From: JANPLN01 sp043757265
GTDB lineage: Bacteria; Bdellovibrionota; Bdellovibrionia; Bdellovibrionales; JAGQZY01
Direction of reading: 5' to 3'
Assembly (NCBI GenBank): GCA_043757265.1
Contig: JAYUQP010000072.1
Location: 4,318-68,317, forward strand
Length of the DNA: 64,000 bases
The notes beneath the pieces were generated by a model. That model was not told where the DNA came from and did no database searches. It saw only the letters and a list, made by a program, of their open reading frames with translations. Every line of letters begins with the position of its first letter. The first letter of the stretch is position 1. Shown in pieces: positions 53,269 through 62,460 of this stretch. The position numbers and the translations under genes are program-made.

Positions 53269-55677
53269 TTAGTAAGATTGAAAATTTTGAATCATATTTA
53301 TAAGCTCTTCACGGCTTACAGGTTTAGTCAGAAACTCGGTAAAACCAGCCTCTAGACATCGAATACGTTCTTCCTTCATCGCATGCGCAGTCAAGGCGAT
53401 GATCGGCCTCGTGTAGCCTTCGTCACGTAGCTTTTTTACTGCCGTAATTCCATCCATGACGGGCATTTGCACATCCATCAAAACGATATCGTAATCCTTC
53501 GACGTTGCCATTTTCCGCCCCTCTTGACCATTTGAGGCAATGTCGATTACCGCGGCGGCTCGACTCAGATAAATTGAAATGAGCGCCTGATTGTCGGGGG
53601 AATCTTCCACAAGAAGCACCCGCATGCCCGAAAGCTGTCCTTGGCTTTCGACGGATTTTGTCGATACATACTCCGTATGAAACCCTGCAAAGAGAGGGGT
53701 GTCTTTTGCAGATTTGGCCCTCAGACGGACTATAAAAACACTTCCACTCCCTAGCTCGCTGTGTACTAATTCAAAAGTTCCGCCCATCACTTCTGCTAAG
53801 CTTCGAGTCAAAGTGAGACCCAAACCTGTGCCTCCATATTTTCTCGTCGTTGATGCGTCAGCTTGGGTAAATGGTTGAAATAATATTTTTGCTTGTTCGT
53901 TCGAAATTCCGCGACCGGTGTCTTGAACTTCGAATTCTAAAATTTCGTTTTCATACTTTACTCGCAGTTCAACAAAACCTGTATCGGTAAACTTTATTGC
54001 ATTTCCCACGACGTTCATTAAAATCTGTCGAATCCGTGTGACATCTGAAATGATGGATGTCGGGATGGGCGTTGTTGCTTTTAAGTTAAAGCGAATTCCT
54101 TTGGCGCGAGCTTTAAAGCTCATTTGCGACGAAAATTCCGTTAAGGTATCTGGCAAAGAAAAAGCGACGTTTTCGATAAGCATCATTCCCGCTTCGACTT
54201 TTGAAAGATCGAGAATATCATCGATGATCCGCAATAGCTGAGCCGAGTTTCGCTCAATCACCGAAATAAACTCTTCGCTTTCCTTATGGCCTAATACTTT
54301 TTCCTTGATCAAAGCAGAAAATCCAATAATCGCTCCTAGCGGTGTGCGGATTTCGTGACTCATATTCGCCAAAAACTGCGACTTGGCAGAGTTCGCTCGT
54401 TCGGCGGCTGTGCGAGCCTCGGCTAATTTTTCGGTGAGTCTCTTCTGATCATGGATATCGGTATTGGTTCCGTACCACTTTTTTACTTCTTGCTTTGATT
54501 CATCCTTAAAAATCACTCGTGCCCTAACGACATGCCAGCGATATTCCCCAGCCTGGTTTCGCAAACGAAATTCGTTTTCATAAGGTTCACATGTTTCTAA
54601 AGATTTTTTCCAACGAAGAATAGTATGTGCAATATCGTCGGGGTGAACAAACTGCACCCACCCGTTGCCTTTATTGACTTCGTAAGTTGAGCCGCTGTAG
54701 TCGAACCAAACCTGGTTGAAGTAATCAAGCTCGCCGCTTGCATCCGCGCTCCATACAATCTGCGGCATGGAATCCGCCAAAACGCGAAATTCTCGCTCGC
54801 TGGCTTCGAGTCTTAGGCGTGAGTTCACTCGATCGGTAATGTCGATTGTGGTTCCTGAAAAACGATTTGTATCGGCGTTTTGATCTCCTGGAGCGGCACT
54901 CCGCGCTTCTACCCAACGGACTGATCCATCTTTGTGTGGCACTCGATATTCAATGCGATATGGGGCGCCGGTGGTCAGGCTATTATTAATTGCTTGTTCA
55001 ACGCGTTCAACGTCTTCGGGATGAATGCGCGCAATTATAGACTTGAGAGTGCCATCGTATTCGTCACTTTCGAGATTGAATTGTTTTTCGAGCTGCTTGC
55101 TAATCGTCACTTTTTTGGTTTGCTTGTCCACGCTCCAAAAACCCACCATTGCATTTTCAACGGCTTCGTTGAGATCACTCTGTGCTCGCAACAACGTGCT
55201 TTCAGTAGCCTTGATTGTCGTTATATCTTGAAAAATTATGAGCCCCACAGCCGGCCGATTGTGCAGCTTGGGAATTTCTCCGGAAAATACTTTAATATTG
55301 TACATTCCTGTAAGCGTATTGATGAGAAATTCCTCGCCGTCGATCTTTTCGCCGCGAGCTACGCGGGCACTGGGCAGATTTTGGATTGGCACCAAACTCC
55401 CATCGGGATAAAAAACTGAAAGTTCTTTTTCGTAAATTTCAGCGATGCCATGGATTGCGTATTCAAGGCCTAGCATTTGTCTAGCTGTAGAGTTGCTAAA
55501 CGACACGCGTTTTTGTTGATAATCGATCAGAAAAAATGGATTTGGTAAAAGATCGAGCGTTTTCATAAGCCACAGCTGGCCCTGATCAGCATCCTCCATC
55601 GGCTGGAGTTTATAAAGTGACATTAATTTTTTGAGCAAATCGAAAAACCACTGAGACCAATTTTTTGGTGAATTCAT
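53269..55677 (-). CDS. Hybrid sensor histidine kinase with three PAS domains
   Basis: An 802-residue cytoplasmic hybrid kinase. PAS/PAC modules occupy about 35-155, 160-290 and 300-425 (RVPHKDGSVRWVEARS and RLRNQAGEYRWHVVRARV are PAC-like). The dimerisation/phospho-acceptor helix has FLANMSHEIRTPLGAIIG with His441. The ATPase region has NVVGNAIKFTDTG (N box), DTGRGIS, and TGLGLTLTRSLAEVMGG. A C-terminal receiver domain has its Asp735 in VLMDVQMP. No transmembrane helix, so it senses a cytosolic signal. The ATG at 55675-55677 is used; the frame continues to 55797. No HPt or partner regulator is adjacent. Confidence 0.92.
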   Translation of the reverse strand: MNSPKNWSQWFFDLLKKLMSLYKLQPMEDADQGQLWLMKTLDLLPNPFFLIDYQQKRVSFSNSTARQMLGLEYAIHGIAEIYEKELSVFYPDGSLVPIQNLPSARVARGEKIDGEEFLINTLTGMYNIKVFSGEIPKLHNRPAVGLIIFQDITTIKATESTLLRAQSDLNEAVENAMVGFWSVDKQTKKVTISKQLEKQFNLESDEYDGTLKSIIARIHPEDVERVEQAINNSLTTGAPYRIEYRVPHKDGSVRWVEARSAAPGDQNADTNRFSGTTIDITDRVNSRLRLEASEREFRVLADSMPQIVWSADASGELDYFNQVWFDYSGSTYEVNKGNGWVQFVHPDDIAHTILRWKKSLETCEPYENEFRLRNQAGEYRWHVVRARVIFKDESKQEVKKWYGTNTDIHDQKRLTEKLAEARTAAERANSAKSQFLANMSHEIRTPLGAIIGFSALIKEKVLGHKESEEFISVIERNSAQLLRIIDDILDLSKVEAGMMLIENVAFSLPDTLTEFSSQMSFKARAKGIRFNLKATTPIPTSIISDVTRIRQILMNVVGNAIKFTDTGFVELRVKYENEILEFEVQDTGRGISNEQAKILFQPFTQADASTTRKYGGTGLGLTLTRSLAEVMGGTFELVHSELGSGSVFIVRLRAKSAKDTPLFAGFHTEYVSTKSVESQGQLSGMRVLLVEDSPDNQALISIYLSRAAAVIDIASNGQEGRKMATSKDYDIVLMDVQMPVMDGITAVKKLRDEGYTRPIIALTAHAMKEERIRCLEAGFTEFLTKPVSREELINMIQNFQSY

Positions 55678-55706
55678 AGATAACGCCACCTGTTCGCCCT
55701 GTGGCG

Positions 55707-55728
55707 AAAACCCTCCTAAGAGGGTTTT
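55707..55728 (-). terminator. Stem-loop overlapping the stop codon of the 55716 gene
   Basis: AAAACCCTC and GAGGGTTTT form a perfect 9-bp stem with a four-base loop. Read on the minus strand it spans the stop codon and ends in TTTT, so it probably ends transcripts of the 55716 gene before the kinase gene. Confidence 0.55.
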
Positions 55729-56177
55729 GCTTTGGCCGCTTGAGCACGCAAGCTGGCTTCTTTTTTTGCGTTGATCTCTTCTGGAGACAGGCCCCAAGGA
55801 GATGCTTTTGGACCGCGGGGGCGATCTTTTTTACCACCGGCACTGCGGTTGACCTTTTCGGTGACCGGCGCGGCCGCCACTACTTTATCATCGAAATATT
55901 CTGCAACAAAATGCAACTCTTCAATCTTCACCGCATTCTCAGGAACTTTTTCGCCATCGTTAAAAGCGAAGATACGAACGCGATAAAGCTTTTCCGTTTT
56001 CGGCTCGACAATACCGACTGCTACGAGGAAGTTCTTTAACTTGTTGTCTGCGTACTTAAAAGTCTCGCCAATGGACGTCGAAATCTCTTCCTCAGTTTTG
56101 CCTTCGGCCACTAATGCCTTTTTCGCTTCGATGCCTTTAGTCAGAATGTGTACCGGAAATTCACCCATTGCTCGCAT
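55716..56177 (-). CDS. Hypothetical cytoplasmic protein
   Basis: A 153-residue protein without signal peptide. A helical N-terminal region (LTKGIEAKKALVAEGKTEEEISTSIGETFKYADNKLKNFLVAVGIV) and a beta segment (KLYRVRIFAFNDGEKVPENAVKIEELHFVAEYF) are followed by a basic, Gly/Pro/Lys-rich tail. No family recognised. GAGGAACGAATT precedes the ATG at 56175-56177. It starts 276 bases from the SGNH gene, in opposite direction. Confidence 0.7.
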   Translation of the reverse strand: MRAMGEFPVHILTKGIEAKKALVAEGKTEEEISTSIGETFKYADNKLKNFLVAVGIVEPKTEKLYRVRIFAFNDGEKVPENAVKIEELHFVAEYFDDKVVAAAPVTEKVNRSAGGKKDRPRGPKASPWGLSPEEINAKKEASLRAQAAKAKPS

Positions 56178-56453
56178 AATTCGTTCCTCGTTAAGATTTG
56201 GGCCCCATATTGGAGAAAAATCGCGCTCCGGTCAACGTTTGATCAGTTTTTGTGGGAATTTTGTAAATGAACTGGTAAATCGAACAAAAAATCCAATAAT
56301 TTTAGAGACTTGCAATCATTCCATGCACAAAATTGAATTATATTCCAATTAGCGTTCACCCCCACCTCTCCGCGTGGGAGCGTATTGGGGCGCTAACATA
56401 ATTTTTCATATACAAATGGTGATTTAAAATGACATCTTAGATATCTGAAACTG

Positions 56454-57590
56454 ATGGGCGGGGCTGTTTTGAAAAAGGTAAAAACTGTTTATATTATCTT
56501 CGTCGTGAGTCTCTCGCTTTATCTTACCGCCGTTTTGCTGGACGCATATATTTCGCAGACTCACAAATCACCAAAAATTTCTCCAAAAGACATCAAATTT
56601 AATCAGCAGTTTTTACATCCCTACTATTTTTTCTCGTTTCCTACGAGACCTGAGCTATTGGAAAAATTAAATAATAAAGATAACTGGGTAGATGTTCGTG
56701 GTTTTCGCGGTTACGGGCCAGAAAAAAGAGGAGATCGCAAACTTGCGTTTCTATTAGGTGGTAGCACTGCATTCGGCGATGGCGCTGAGACAAATGAAAA
56801 AACGATAACCGCAGTTTTAAATCGCATTCAAAGCCAATATTTTTTTGTGAATACTGGCGTTCCGTCATGGAATTCATTTCAAGAGTTACTCCGATATCTC
56901 AAACAGATTCAGAACGAAGACACCGCTCTTGTTATCTCGCTTTCTGGTTTCAACGATTTTTGGACAGCTTTTTTGCGAAAGAGTTCTACGATACCTCCGG
57001 ACTCACCGGAATCTTTTGAAGATCTTAATTCATGGGTTGAAGACATTCGCTCTCCAGATATGAGGGAGAATGCGGTCAAAAAATACATTGAGCAAACATC
57101 CATATTTCGACATTTTCGGCTGGTAAATGTTTTATCCTACATAGGGTTCAAAATTGAAAATCTGAGTGCCAAAAAAGACCACGTGGCCTACGCCAGGACT
57201 GGGGTTTCTCAAACAGAATGGGTCCACCAAACCGTAGACCGCTACTTGGAAAATATGACTCTGATCAAAAACTACTCCGATTTCAGAAAATCTAAATTTA
57301 TTGTATTTTTTCAGCCCTTTCTATTTGCATCTAAAGAATACGAAAATCCGAATGTTGTAATGGATAAGACGGATAGAGAATTTAGAAAATTTTTTCTGCT
57401 CGCACGCGCGGATTTAAAAAAAAGAAATCTCGATTTCGTGGTCGATATGTCGGAACCTTTTCAAAGTAGTTCACTAAATCCCACGGATTTTTTTGAGGAC
57501 CAAGTTCACTTTAATAACGAGGGCTATGAATTTATCGCGCGCATGATGTGGTCTGAAATCCAAGCAAGAGATAAATCTGTAGTCCGCTGA
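56454..57590 (+). CDS. SGNH/GDSL-fold hydrolase-like protein, membrane anchored
   Basis: A 378-residue protein with an N-terminal transmembrane segment (VYIIFVVSLSLYLTAVLLDAY, about 12-33). Catalytic elements: FLLGGSTAFGDGAE with Ser104 (block I), the mid Gly/Asn stretch (SLSGFNDFW; block III Asn) and DQVHFNNEGYE (block V Asp/His) near 355. Together these indicate a GDSL/SGNH acetylesterase or acyltransferase partner, perhaps acting on envelope glycans. Start ATG 56454 has a weak site; TTG 56469 (with GGCGGGG upstream) is possible. Confidence 0.82.
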   Translation: MGGAVLKKVKTVYIIFVVSLSLYLTAVLLDAYISQTHKSPKISPKDIKFNQQFLHPYYFFSFPTRPELLEKLNNKDNWVDVRGFRGYGPEKRGDRKLAFLLGGSTAFGDGAETNEKTITAVLNRIQSQYFFVNTGVPSWNSFQELLRYLKQIQNEDTALVISLSGFNDFWTAFLRKSSTIPPDSPESFEDLNSWVEDIRSPDMRENAVKKYIEQTSIFRHFRLVNVLSYIGFKIENLSAKKDHVAYARTGVSQTEWVHQTVDRYLENMTLIKNYSDFRKSKFIVFFQPFLFASKEYENPNVVMDKTDREFRKFFLLARADLKKRNLDFVVDMSEPFQSSSLNPTDFFEDQVHFNNEGYEFIARMMWSEIQARDKSVVR

Positions 57591-57707
57591 AACTCCAATC
57601 ATCTTTGTCGGATAAATCAGCCGGATAAATGAATCGGAAAAATCAAAAAACCCGTTACAAGTTTAATTAATTTGTCGTCGGCACCTACTTTGAGGTAAGT
57701 CTAATTA

Positions 57708-58457
57708 ATGGCAATTGAAATTTGGGAGCCTTTTTTTAAGCCTGAGGTGCGGAGCGCTGGGCAGGCATTTGTCTCAAAAGGCCAGGTGGCGCTGATGCGT
57801 CCGACTGACACCGAACTTGTGGCCTACATTCGAACTTCCTCGTCGTTTAAGGTTCAATTTAGCAGCCCCTCCATGGATAGCGTTGTGGTAACGGCTACCT
57901 GCACGTGCCCTAACTCCAAAAAGGGACAGCTTTGCAAACACATCTGGGCCACGCTGGTGGTAGTGGAAGAAAAAAATCCTGATTTTTTTGAAGCAAAAAC
58001 AGAGTTACTAACGACCGCAGACGATACGCATTCCAATGAGGCTTCGAGCAATGAATCATCAGGCGGCACTGGAAGGCCACCTCTTTCACAAAGACAAGCC
58101 GATTCCCAAGCGGCGTACAAACTCAGACAAGCCGACTCCCAGGCTGCGTACAAATTGAAACAGGCCGACTACCGAAAAAAGCAGTATCAGTTACAAAAAG
58201 AGCGGTCCCAAAAAATTAAAAAGCCCAAGACTTCAAAATTTCAAGTTAAGCCAGAGTTTCCAAGCGATGTGGAGGAAGCTTTGATCTATTTTTCGGAGAA
58301 TGGATTTGTTTTAAGGGATTGCTTAACCGCCGAGTCTGTTGGAGGCGCACGAAAAAAACTCGCCAGAGTTTTTCATCCGGATCTTGGCGGCAGCCACGAC
58401 GAAATCGTTGAGCTCAACCGATTTACAGAAGTATTGATGGCGTTTACTGACAACTGA
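57708..58457 (+). CDS. SWIM zinc-finger plus J-domain-like protein
   Basis: A 249-residue cytoplasmic protein. The N-terminus (1-90) carries a SWIM finger CxCx8CxH: C65, C67, C76, H78. A linker with 11-residue repeats (RQADSQAAYKL twice, then KQADYRK) spans about 128-155. The C-terminus has ARKKLARVFHPDLGGSHDE with the HPD tripeptide (223-225) of DnaJ J-domains. SWIM fingers bind DNA or protein and J-domains recruit DnaK, so it may target DnaK to a nucleic-acid or protein partner. This pairing in one protein is unusual. Confidence 0.8.
   Translation: MAIEIWEPFFKPEVRSAGQAFVSKGQVALMRPTDTELVAYIRTSSSFKVQFSSPSMDSVVVTATCTCPNSKKGQLCKHIWATLVVVEEKNPDFFEAKTELLTTADDTHSNEASSNESSGGTGRPPLSQRQADSQAAYKLRQADSQAAYKLKQADYRKKQYQLQKERSQKIKKPKTSKFQVKPEFPSDVEEALIYFSENGFVLRDCLTAESVGGARKKLARVFHPDLGGSHDEIVELNRFTEVLMAFTDN
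58092..58157 (+). repeat. 33-bp tandem repeat within the SWIM-J gene
   Basis: Two 33-base in-frame copies (58092-58124 and 58125-58157) encode identical 11-residue units and differ at several third positions, followed by a partial third copy. Silent differences argue for selection on the peptide. Confidence 0.85.
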
Positions 58458-58803
58458 TTTTTAAAAAAATTTAACTCATCTACAACCTATTTCTTGAGCC
58501 CCATAATGCTCAAAATCCGCAGGAAAATGTTGATGATATCCATTTACAGAGCTGCAACACTGTCCAATGCATTTATCCGCCAATCAATAAAAAATCCCCA
58601 GCACAAAACAAGGCCGACTAATAAATTGTAAATACCCGCACTGACCTCGCGGCCGGGCGAATTCGCTACGGTTCTGCTAAAAATATCTCCGAGTTCGCAT
58701 CGCGAGCGACTCGGCCTGGTGATTTTACATATTCAAAGGTTTTTTCGTGGGGCACTTATGACCTGTGATAAAACTCAAATTAATCAATTTGAGGAGTAAA
58801 GTA
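58458..58803. other. Intergenic region containing a Bax-inhibitor-like pseudogene remnant
   Basis: Contains, on the minus strand, remnants matching a Bax-inhibitor-1/YccA gene (58487-58732, listed). The last 40 bases include the AGGAGTAA Shine-Dalgarno of the lipase gene. No other feature was recognised. Confidence 0.45.
58487..58732 (-). pseudogene. Remnant of a Bax inhibitor-1/YccA-type membrane protein
   Basis: On the minus strand, a frame reads FSRTVANSPGREVSAGIYNLLVGLVLCWGFF, then stops, and resumes as MDIINIFLRILSIMGLKK before a stop. The second piece matches the C-terminal LYLDIINIFLRIL pattern of BI-1/YccA proteins, and the first resembles the opening transmembrane region of some members. 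The middle helices are missing, so this is an internally deleted, decayed gene. Assignment is from recognition, not from a search. Confidence 0.45.
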
Positions 58804-60012
58804 ATGCCGGTTTTTTTATGTGTAACTCTTATTTTTATTTCTAGCTCGGTTTGGGGCCAAGACACTGGTTGGTGCTACTCCTCATTGCAAAAATCGACCA
58901 TTGTCGAACCACAACTGGAAACACCAGTGCGGAAACTTACAGACACCTCCATCGAGGAACGTCACTGGTTGGCTATGAAAGCCTCTTCCTTAGTCTATAA
59001 ACTGCCCGACTTAGAAAATACACAAAACGGGAACGAATTTGTCGAGACGTTTGTGGAATTCGTGGAGCATCGAGTGGCCACGTATATCCCGGGCTATCAT
59101 TACTTTGAGTCTTATTCCAATCGCCAATCGGGTTTAAAATTCATGATACTCGCTCCGGATGACCCCACATCTCCGTGGATTTTTTCTTTTGCTGGCTCTG
59201 AAACAGCAATCGATTGGCTTGCCGATTTAAGCATGGGTCACGACCAAATTTTGCATATGGAAGCCATGGTCAAAAAAATGATCGACTGTTTGTACATAGA
59301 TAACGCGGGCAATCCTATCGCGGGCAAAAACTGGATTATCACAGGCCACAGCTTGGGCGGAGGTTTAGCGCAAATTTTTGCTTACAAAGTTCAGAGCTTG
59401 CGCACTCTGATGCGTTTTACGCCGGGCCGTATAGAACTTGTCACATTTAACGGCTTTGGAGCACTGGAACTTGCCCTCCCTAATTCGGCTGCTGCAGAAA
59501 TCATTATTCCTCAAATGTTAACATCGAATTATTTTGTCACAGGAGACATCGTTTCGAAAATTGGTCAACACGTCGGACAAACTGTCGAGATCCCCGCCAA
59601 CAACGTTGGCCTCAACCTCATAAAAGCAGCGCAGAGACATCTGATGAGCACCGTCGAAGACCTGCTTGTTCAAGACGGCGTTCTAAATTTAATGCAAACT
59701 AAACAAGTAGCCCCACCATTTTCCGAGCCTTTAAATTCTCTCAAAGGTGCAGGTCGCACTCTAGGTTTTTTGACTTCCAATCATAGCAATACGGTGATCG
59801 CGCGACTCCAACATATCAATATTTTGCACCAAGCGGTTTTAGAACTAAGACATCGGACCTTGAATAGACCCGTCGATCGCCAACTTATAAATTATCTGCA
59901 CCAACTCACATCTGAATATAAAGATAATTTATCAACCGAAGTTCAATCCAAATTCAAAGACGACCTCATCCGCGATCTAGAAAACATTCTGCTAAAGATC
60001 GAAAGACTTTAG
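58804..60012 (+). CDS. Secreted class 3 lipase-like protein
   Basis: A 402-residue exported protein; GAGGAG precedes the ATG at 58804 (GTG 58765 is an open alternative). Signal peptide MPVFLCVTLIFISSSVWGQ. Core: WIFSFAGSETAIDWLADL (oxyanion), WIITGHSLGGGLAQIFAYK (Ser in the GHSLG elbow), VTFNGFG, and a later Asp/His region (YFVTGDIVSKIGQHVGQTVE). Matches Lipase class 3 fold. The C-terminal third is helical with heptads. Substrate not determined; a phospholipase or acylglycerol lipase role is likely. Confidence 0.9.
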   Translation: MPVFLCVTLIFISSSVWGQDTGWCYSSLQKSTIVEPQLETPVRKLTDTSIEERHWLAMKASSLVYKLPDLENTQNGNEFVETFVEFVEHRVATYIPGYHYFESYSNRQSGLKFMILAPDDPTSPWIFSFAGSETAIDWLADLSMGHDQILHMEAMVKKMIDCLYIDNAGNPIAGKNWIITGHSLGGGLAQIFAYKVQSLRTLMRFTPGRIELVTFNGFGALELALPNSAAAEIIIPQMLTSNYFVTGDIVSKIGQHVGQTVEIPANNVGLNLIKAAQRHLMSTVEDLLVQDGVLNLMQTKQVAPPFSEPLNSLKGAGRTLGFLTSNHSNTVIARLQHINILHQAVLELRHRTLNRPVDRQLINYLHQLTSEYKDNLSTEVQSKFKDDLIRDLENILLKIERL

Positions 60013-60362
60013 TCAACCCACGCACAAATACTAATTCACAGAACAACCGCGATTATTGCAGTTGGCGCACAACGACCAGCTCCCGCGTAAGACACTGACC
60101 CCTTTTAGCACAAATTTTAGCTCAGCTTGGATTCTTTGTTTTGCTACTTTACGGCAATCCATTTCAATGGCTCGCTTGCTCACTGGTCTTTTTTTTACAA
60201 GTAGTCATGGCATGACCGCCACCTACTATCGGCTTGTTTTCCCATAGATTTTGATTCTTTATGTAATGAGAACATGATTCGTCCTGAGAGTCGTACGAGG
60301 TTGATTGTAGGTTTGCATTTTCTGATCGAAAGGTATTTAATTAAGTCTTCAAGGGGAAAATC
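60013..60362. other. Intergenic region, 350 bases
   Basis: No clear gene or RNA. A minus-strand 50-codon frame (60031-60183, GTG start) ends in a Cys-rich CANCNNRGCSVN motif, but lacks a Shine-Dalgarno. A plus-strand 63-codon frame (60056-60247) also exists without supporting signals. The right end carries the AAGGGG Shine-Dalgarno of the phosphodiesterase gene. Confidence 0.4.
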
Positions 60363-62417
60363 ATGAAACATAGTCTTTTTGGATCAAGGAAGCTAAAGGT
60401 CTATTCTCTATTTCTTGGAGCACTTCTTCTAGGCTCTGGAGCCTACTCACTCTCCGTTCAATCTTCTGGAGCTAATTGGTTCAGTTTTTCTTTGCAAGAA
60501 AAGCCTCATGAGGGTCGGGTAAAGCTTTACTGGCTTACGGCAGATGGGCTGAGAGCGGATAAGGATCTATTCGACATGTACAGGTGGGCGAATGAGGGAA
60601 AACTGCCAAACATAAAGAAATTAATGGATCGAGGCGCCTACGGCTATTCTATCCCTGCTTTCCCCACCCTGACGTCAAACAACATTGCGACTCTGCACAC
60701 CGGCGCCTCTGCCAAAGTCCATGGCATTGTTGAAGGGGCGATTCGCACAGAGGGGCATCCTTTGGAGCAAGCGACCATCAACGGCTTCAGTTCCGCCTCT
60801 AAAAAAGTGGCCCCCACATGGTCTATCATGGAGAATGCTGGAAAAAAAACAGTGGTACTGTCCGTACCAGGGTCAACTCCTCCGGAGATGTCTGATGGCG
60901 TGACAATCCGAGGGCGATGGGGCAACTGGGGGTTTGACGCTCCCGCGGTGATTTTCGAGCCTCAAGCTAACTATGAGATGCGTAAAGCGACGATCGAAGA
61001 TTTTTATTTCAATACGCTGGATAAGAAGCTCACTCGTTTCGTGGAAACTTCGCCTGCGACGGATTGGGTAGATGCCGCCGCTTCTTTTTCGAAACCCATT
61101 CAGGCTCCGTTTGAAGCCCACGGTGGAACCCTCCACGCTTATATTTACGATTCAACCAATGACCACAAAACAAACTACGATAGCGTTCAACTGTCATCAG
61201 ACAAAAAGTCTGTCTTAGCCCGCTTACATCAAGGCCAATGGAGTGATTGGTTTCCCGTATCGCTTTCCTATGATGGGCAAGCGGTGGTATCTCAAGCAAA
61301 AGTGAGGGTCATTAAAATTTGGCCTGATGGCCGGTTTAGAATTAGAGTTCTGTATAACTCCCTCAACATGTACTTGGCTCAACCGGAATTAGTAGCGAGC
61401 GAGCTCACCCGGGAGGTCGGACCCATGGTCGACTTTCTTGATAACTGTCTGTGCCTCGGAATGGCCCCTCAACTCATTGTCGAGCCTGAAGACAAAATGG
61501 TCGCTCTGGAGGAAGCTCGCATGTCGTGGGACTGGCACAGAAAAGCCGTGGGCTACATCATCAAAAAATGGAAGCCGGATGTTCTCATTGAGGATTTCTA
61601 TACGCCAAATCAGATGCTGGTTTCGAAGTGGTGGCTGGGAGCTGTCGACCCTCATCGAAAAGGATACGATCCGGCCAAAGCGAAAGAAAGCTGGAAAGAT
61701 CTCTTAGAAATGTACCAAGGAGTGGATTCCATCTTGGGAGAGGCTCTCGATAAGGCGGATGCCAACACTTTGATCGTACTTTCCGCGGAGCATGGAACGG
61801 CGGCGCTTTACCGGAACACGCGTCTAAACAATTTATTTGCGCGAAAAGGTTGGTTAAAATTTAGTGTTGATGAAAAAACACGGATGGCGACGATCGATTG
61901 GAAAAATTCGAAAGTTGTCTATCTTAAAATGGCACACGTTTACATCAATCCGAAGGGCCTTGCCGGCGACTACAAAAGGGCGAGCGGCTCCGAATATGAG
62001 GCGCTTCGTAAAAAAGTTATTGCAGAGTTGGAAGGCCTTCAGGATTTGAACGGCGTTCATCCTGTGAGCCGAGTTGTAAAATGGGAAGATGCCGGCGTGC
62101 TAGATCTTCCGACCGATCGAGTTGGAGATCTTGTGCTTGAGTCAACCACGGGCTATCGGATGTGGGAGGAAATGACCGAAGACAGGGTTCTTTTCACTAC
62201 TCCTCGGGCGACGGGTTACAAAGAAGGTGTAAGCCCTCTTGATCCAGCCATACAAACACCGTTTATAATTGCGGGACCTGGAGTTAAAAGTGGCGTCGCG
62301 CTTTCGCGCCCAGTTCGACACATTGATCAGTTGCCTACCATTTTAAATCTTATGAAAGTGCCTGTGCCTGAATATGTTGAAGGTCACGTGATTGAAGAGT
62401 TGATACGAGCGCATTGA
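60363..62417 (+). CDS. Type I phosphodiesterase/nucleotide pyrophosphatase (alkaline phosphatase superfamily)
   Basis: A 684-residue exported or anchored protein (signal/TM about 10-32). Metal Asp61 in YWLTADGLRAD, nucleophile Thr104 in AFPTLTSNNIATL, His120 in AKVHGIV, and the C-terminal SAEHGTA and VRHIDQLPTIL motifs match the NPP/type I phosphodiesterase family. The middle (about 250-420) contains an insert without known domain. AAGGGG precedes the ATG. Likely periplasmic hydrolysis of phosphodiester or pyrophosphate bonds; substrate unknown. Confidence 0.92.
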   Translation: MKHSLFGSRKLKVYSLFLGALLLGSGAYSLSVQSSGANWFSFSLQEKPHEGRVKLYWLTADGLRADKDLFDMYRWANEGKLPNIKKLMDRGAYGYSIPAFPTLTSNNIATLHTGASAKVHGIVEGAIRTEGHPLEQATINGFSSASKKVAPTWSIMENAGKKTVVLSVPGSTPPEMSDGVTIRGRWGNWGFDAPAVIFEPQANYEMRKATIEDFYFNTLDKKLTRFVETSPATDWVDAAASFSKPIQAPFEAHGGTLHAYIYDSTNDHKTNYDSVQLSSDKKSVLARLHQGQWSDWFPVSLSYDGQAVVSQAKVRVIKIWPDGRFRIRVLYNSLNMYLAQPELVASELTREVGPMVDFLDNCLCLGMAPQLIVEPEDKMVALEEARMSWDWHRKAVGYIIKKWKPDVLIEDFYTPNQMLVSKWWLGAVDPHRKGYDPAKAKESWKDLLEMYQGVDSILGEALDKADANTLIVLSAEHGTAALYRNTRLNNLFARKGWLKFSVDEKTRMATIDWKNSKVVYLKMAHVYINPKGLAGDYKRASGSEYEALRKKVIAELEGLQDLNGVHPVSRVVKWEDAGVLDLPTDRVGDLVLESTTGYRMWEEMTEDRVLFTTPRATGYKEGVSPLDPAIQTPFIIAGPGVKSGVALSRPVRHIDQLPTILNLMKVPVPEYVEGHVIEELIRAH

Positions 62418-62460
62418 TTGAACGTAGCCCATAGTCCAAATGATTTTCTAGGTTAATTTT

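Noticed and set aside
60056..60247. 63-codon plus-strand ORF
   Set aside because: No Shine-Dalgarno, no recognisable domain and poor protein-like composition; the opposite strand frame is equally weak.
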